From contig OZ234500.1 of NCBI GenBank assembly GCA_965153455.1, positions 14,073,579 through 14,137,578 on the forward strand: a stretch of DNA of 64,000 nucleotides, read 5' to 3'. A program made the position numbers and the translations under genes. This stretch comes from Sphagnum compactum (Eukaryota; Bryophyta; Sphagnopsida; Sphagnales). The notes below the pieces were generated by a model. It worked only from the letters and a program-made list of their open reading frames with translations. It ran no database searches and was not told where the DNA came from. Positions within the stretch are counted from its first letter, which is position 1. Each line of letters starts with the position of its first letter. Of this stretch, positions 61,461 to 64,000 are shown one piece after another.

Positions 61461-61789
61461 AATCAAAGAATGTGTTTTATGTGTTTTATGTGTGAATATA
61501 TAATAGTTAATTATTGACCAATTATATTTTTTTAAGATTTTTTTTTAGCAAAAGATTGAATTGAGGATGTTTTTCTATTATTGTAGTTGGGTGTTACTTT
61601 AATTGGGTAATCCAAAGAATAAAAAACTAGAAGTTTTTAAGCCTCTAATTTTTGCACAATAATTTTCAAAAGTGCATAGGTTGTGTTAAACACAGTAAAG
61701 TAAGGATGATGGTGTTCAAAGTTATAGCAAAACTAGGGTTCAACTATCCTTTGAAATAGAATTTGCTTGTTTGTGACGATTTTTAAAAT
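61461..61789. other. Spacer between two oppositely oriented family A copies
   Basis: About 330 bp of AT-rich DNA separates the truncated 5' end of copy 2 (minus) from the 5' end of copy 3 (plus). A short duplication, tgtgttttatgtgttttatg, lies near 61.47-61.49 kb. No gene is visible. Confidence 0.5.
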
Positions 61790-62687
61790 TTTTCCTTTTG
61801 ATTTGTTTAGTTTTGTGTGGTTGGCTTTACAGGTTTAGGATTGCCAAGTTAAAATAGGTAGTTTTTAAAAAGTGAAGCCTATTTGCAATTGTGCTCCTAA
61901 TAAACCTCATCATGAAAAAATCATGTTTGTTGCAATCAGTCTATCTAATTGTAATCTAGTTATATTGACCATTGTTTAATTGTAAACTAGTTGTATCGAA
62001 CATTTTCTAGTTGCATCAGACAAGTTGTAATGGACATAATTTTCTCATAGAATCTCATTTCTCATGGGCATAAAATGTTTTATGTCCCTTATTTTATCAT
62101 GTTTGATTGAACCTCATAAATTCACAGCGCCTATTTTCCCTTTCACACACCACCACAACCCCACTTTCCACTACCTTTCCTATCCAAACCATGCACCACA
62201 CACCACCCATTAGCTCCCCCTACCAACCCCTAGCCCTTTGTGTAAATGTGAAGCCCCAACCCAACACTTTCCCAATCCCCCTAAATAATGCACATGTAAA
62301 ACCTTTTCCCCCTTCCACTTTATTAGCCTTTATAGTTGCCCATGATCAGACCCCCCAACCTACCCCCACCCTCCCAACACGCTTACAACATCCACCTATA
62401 GCTTCTTGCCCCACTTGTGAGGATCAATTTACCTTTTGAAGGTTAATTCATCACCAACATTCCTATTAAGCATCCAATCCATCTAATCTAAACTTACATG
62501 ACCATCCCAAGCCCAATACCCTCTTTTACTCCTAATTCGTTTACATTAGCTTGGGTTTAAGTTTTGGCATTAAATGTCCTTGAGTCCTTCCATCTTGGCT
62601 TTCATCGTCCTTGATAATATAACTGCATCCTTACCACTTTACGATGTGATATACAAGTGGCATTTCATTTTCCACTTGATAAATTGG

Positions 62688-63708
62688 TGTGATAGATGCG
62701 AACATAAAACACCATCTTCCAATGGATGGAATTCATCCATAATGTTCATCCATAATTCTTAGTTAAGTCCTAGTTAAGTTTGAATTAACTTTCAATTAAG
62801 TCCCAGTTAAGTCTTAGTTAAGTTTTAGTTAACTCTCAATTAAGTCCCAGTTAAGTCCTAGTTAAGTTTTAGTTAACTCTCAATTAAGTCCCAGTTAAGT
62901 CCTAGTTAAGTTTGAATTAACTTTCAATTAAGTCCCAGTTAAGTCCTAGTTAAGTTTTAGTTAACTCTCAATTAAGTCCCAGTTAAGTCTTAGTTAAGTT
63001 TTAATTAACTCTCAATTAAGTCCCAGTTAAGTCCTAGTTAAGTTTTATTTAACTTTCAATTAAGTCCCAGTTTACTTCTAGTTAAATCTTAGTTAATTTT
63101 AGTTAAATCCGAATTAACACCCAATTAATTCCTAGTTAAGTCTTAGTTAAATCCTAATTAAGTCCTAGTTAAGTCCCAATTAAATCCTAATTAATGCCCA
63201 ATTAAGTCCTAGTTAACTTTTAATTAAATCCTAATTAAATTTTAGTCAACTCTTAGTTAAGTCCTAGTTAACTTTTAATTGACTCATAGTTAAGTCCGAA
63301 TTAACTTTCAGTTAAATTTCAATTAACTCGTAATCAACTCTCAGTTAGGTAGGTTTTCAAAATGTTTCCTTACTTGATGCTCACATGGAAATCTCCATGG
63401 AAGTTTTCTTGAGTTAGGTCGCCAAAGGGCTATATATAGGAATACAACCCTTCATTTCCTTTAATCTATTCAACACCAATTTTAAGCATGATCTTGTTAT
63501 GTACTTTTCATGTTCATGTTGCATACGTTAGCATAATAAAGATCCATTTCCATGTTTGTTTTGCACATCTCGTGTTCTTATTTATAATTTTTGTGTTCTT
63601 GTTTTTAAATCACGTAATCTAGTCTTGTTCCTTGTTTGAAAATTAGATTTAGACCCTTCTTTTTAGCCTTTGTTCTTTTGTTTTTTCATGTCTTTGACAA
63701 TTAACACA
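62688..63708 (+). mobile_element. ~1.02-kb LTR-like insertion (possible solo LTR)
   Basis: The limits come from comparison with copy 1, where the flanks aagttggtg and gacccttatg are almost adjacent. The insertion begins tgtgatag and ends taacaca, so it has TG...CA ends with a four-base inverted match. It contains a minisatellite in its left half, a TATA-like ctatatatagg at 63,430-63,440 and an aataaa signal at 63,535-63,540, in the order expected for U3-R. No target duplication is visible, and orientation is inferred from the TATA and aataaa order. Confidence 0.5.
62756..63350. repeat. Hierarchical minisatellite: 11-bp units in 44-bp higher-order repeats
   Basis: The basic unit is about agttaagtcct (11 bp). 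Four variants (aattaagtccc, agttaagtcct, agttaagtttt, agttaactctc) form a 44-bp block. Block starts are at 62794, 62838, 62882, 62926, 62970, 63014 and 63058, with exactly 44-bp spacing. Beyond about 63,100 the order dissolves into diverged 11-bp units. Confidence 0.95.
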
Positions 63709-64000
63709 AGACCCTTATGAAATGGTAGCTTGACATTTGCTCTTTTTATTATCCCAATGGTGTTTTGCTTTGCAGCTTTAAAGGGGGGCCATTGGGAAAT
63801 AAGGATTTAATTTTAACGTTTTTTAACAGGTGATTGGGAAAAACTACAAAAGGGATTATTTTTACAGTCCCAAGCTTTAACAACAAGTTCAAGTTCAATG
63901 CCTCCTACCCAACATGATCCTCCAACTTATAAACACCTTTTCTGCAATTTAGTCCTTGGACATGCAAGAGAATATTCTTGATCAACATGCACTTTAACAC

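Larger units (their letters stand above)
61790..64000 (+). mobile_element. Family A retroelement copy 3 (5' part), runs off the window
   Basis: It aligns with 6.80-7.87 kb of copy 1 in the same orientation. Shared words include tgtgtggttgg, tcatgggcat, tatgtccctta, tgcaccac, cccttccactttatta, atgaccatccca and later caacatgatcct. Similarity is interrupted between about 62,688 and 63,708 by an insertion absent from copy 1. The coding half would lie beyond the window end. Confidence 0.75.

Noticed and set aside
1-64000. CRISPR array, bacterial operon or defence system
   Set aside because: No regularly spaced direct repeats with unique spacers, no ribosome-binding-site-linked gene runs, and clear spliceosomal introns. 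The DNA is eukaryotic.

Overview
This window looks like nuclear DNA of a streptophyte, most likely a land plant. I cannot name the species. The evidence is a gene split into more than 40 exons with GT-AG introns, an Arabidopsis-type telomere heptamer tract (CCCTAAA), a plant PRT6-type N-degron E3 ligase, a TPD1-type secreted ligand, and a dense, decayed transposon load. Gene density is very low: two recognisable host genes in 64 kb.

Layout. 1-6.8 kb is AT-rich DNA without a recognisable gene. 6.8-10.5 kb (+) is a decayed non-LTR-like retroelement (family A: reverse transcriptase plus a C-terminal nuclease-like tail). 10.5-13.7 kb is non-coding. 13.7-22.5 kb is a nested repeat zone: three copies of a ~0.35 kb MITE-like family around a 4.4 kb decayed LINE on the minus strand, whose 5' end abuts four telomere heptamers. 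22.99-23.33 kb is a broken MULE-type MITE just upstream of the next gene.

23.66-46.68 kb (+) is the PRT6/UBR-type E3 ubiquitin ligase. I followed its reading frame exon by exon through the UBR box, the RING and the conserved C-terminal cysteine-rich end. Splice phases agree at nearly every junction, so the gene looks intact. The intron before the penultimate exon carries a Penelope-like reverse transcriptase with a 720-codon open frame, and an intron further 5' carries a diverged copy of that element's 3' tail.

46.7-53.6 kb is non-coding, with a perfect 28-bp-arm hairpin and a small inverted-repeat element. 53.6-54.4 kb has short tandem repeats. 55.3-56.07 kb (-) is an intronless TPD1-like gene, and its 3' end is present twice more as decayed tandem copies (54.59-55.14 kb). 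57.62-58.01 kb is a complete MULE-type MITE with a 9-bp target duplication. 60.27-61.46 kb (-) and 61.79-64.0 kb (+) are two more family A copies. The last is interrupted by a ~1.02 kb LTR-like insertion carrying a minisatellite of 11-bp units arranged in 44-bp higher-order repeats.

The two host genes act in unrelated pathways: N-degron proteolysis in the cytosol/nucleus, and secreted peptide signalling. Nothing here suggests that they work together.
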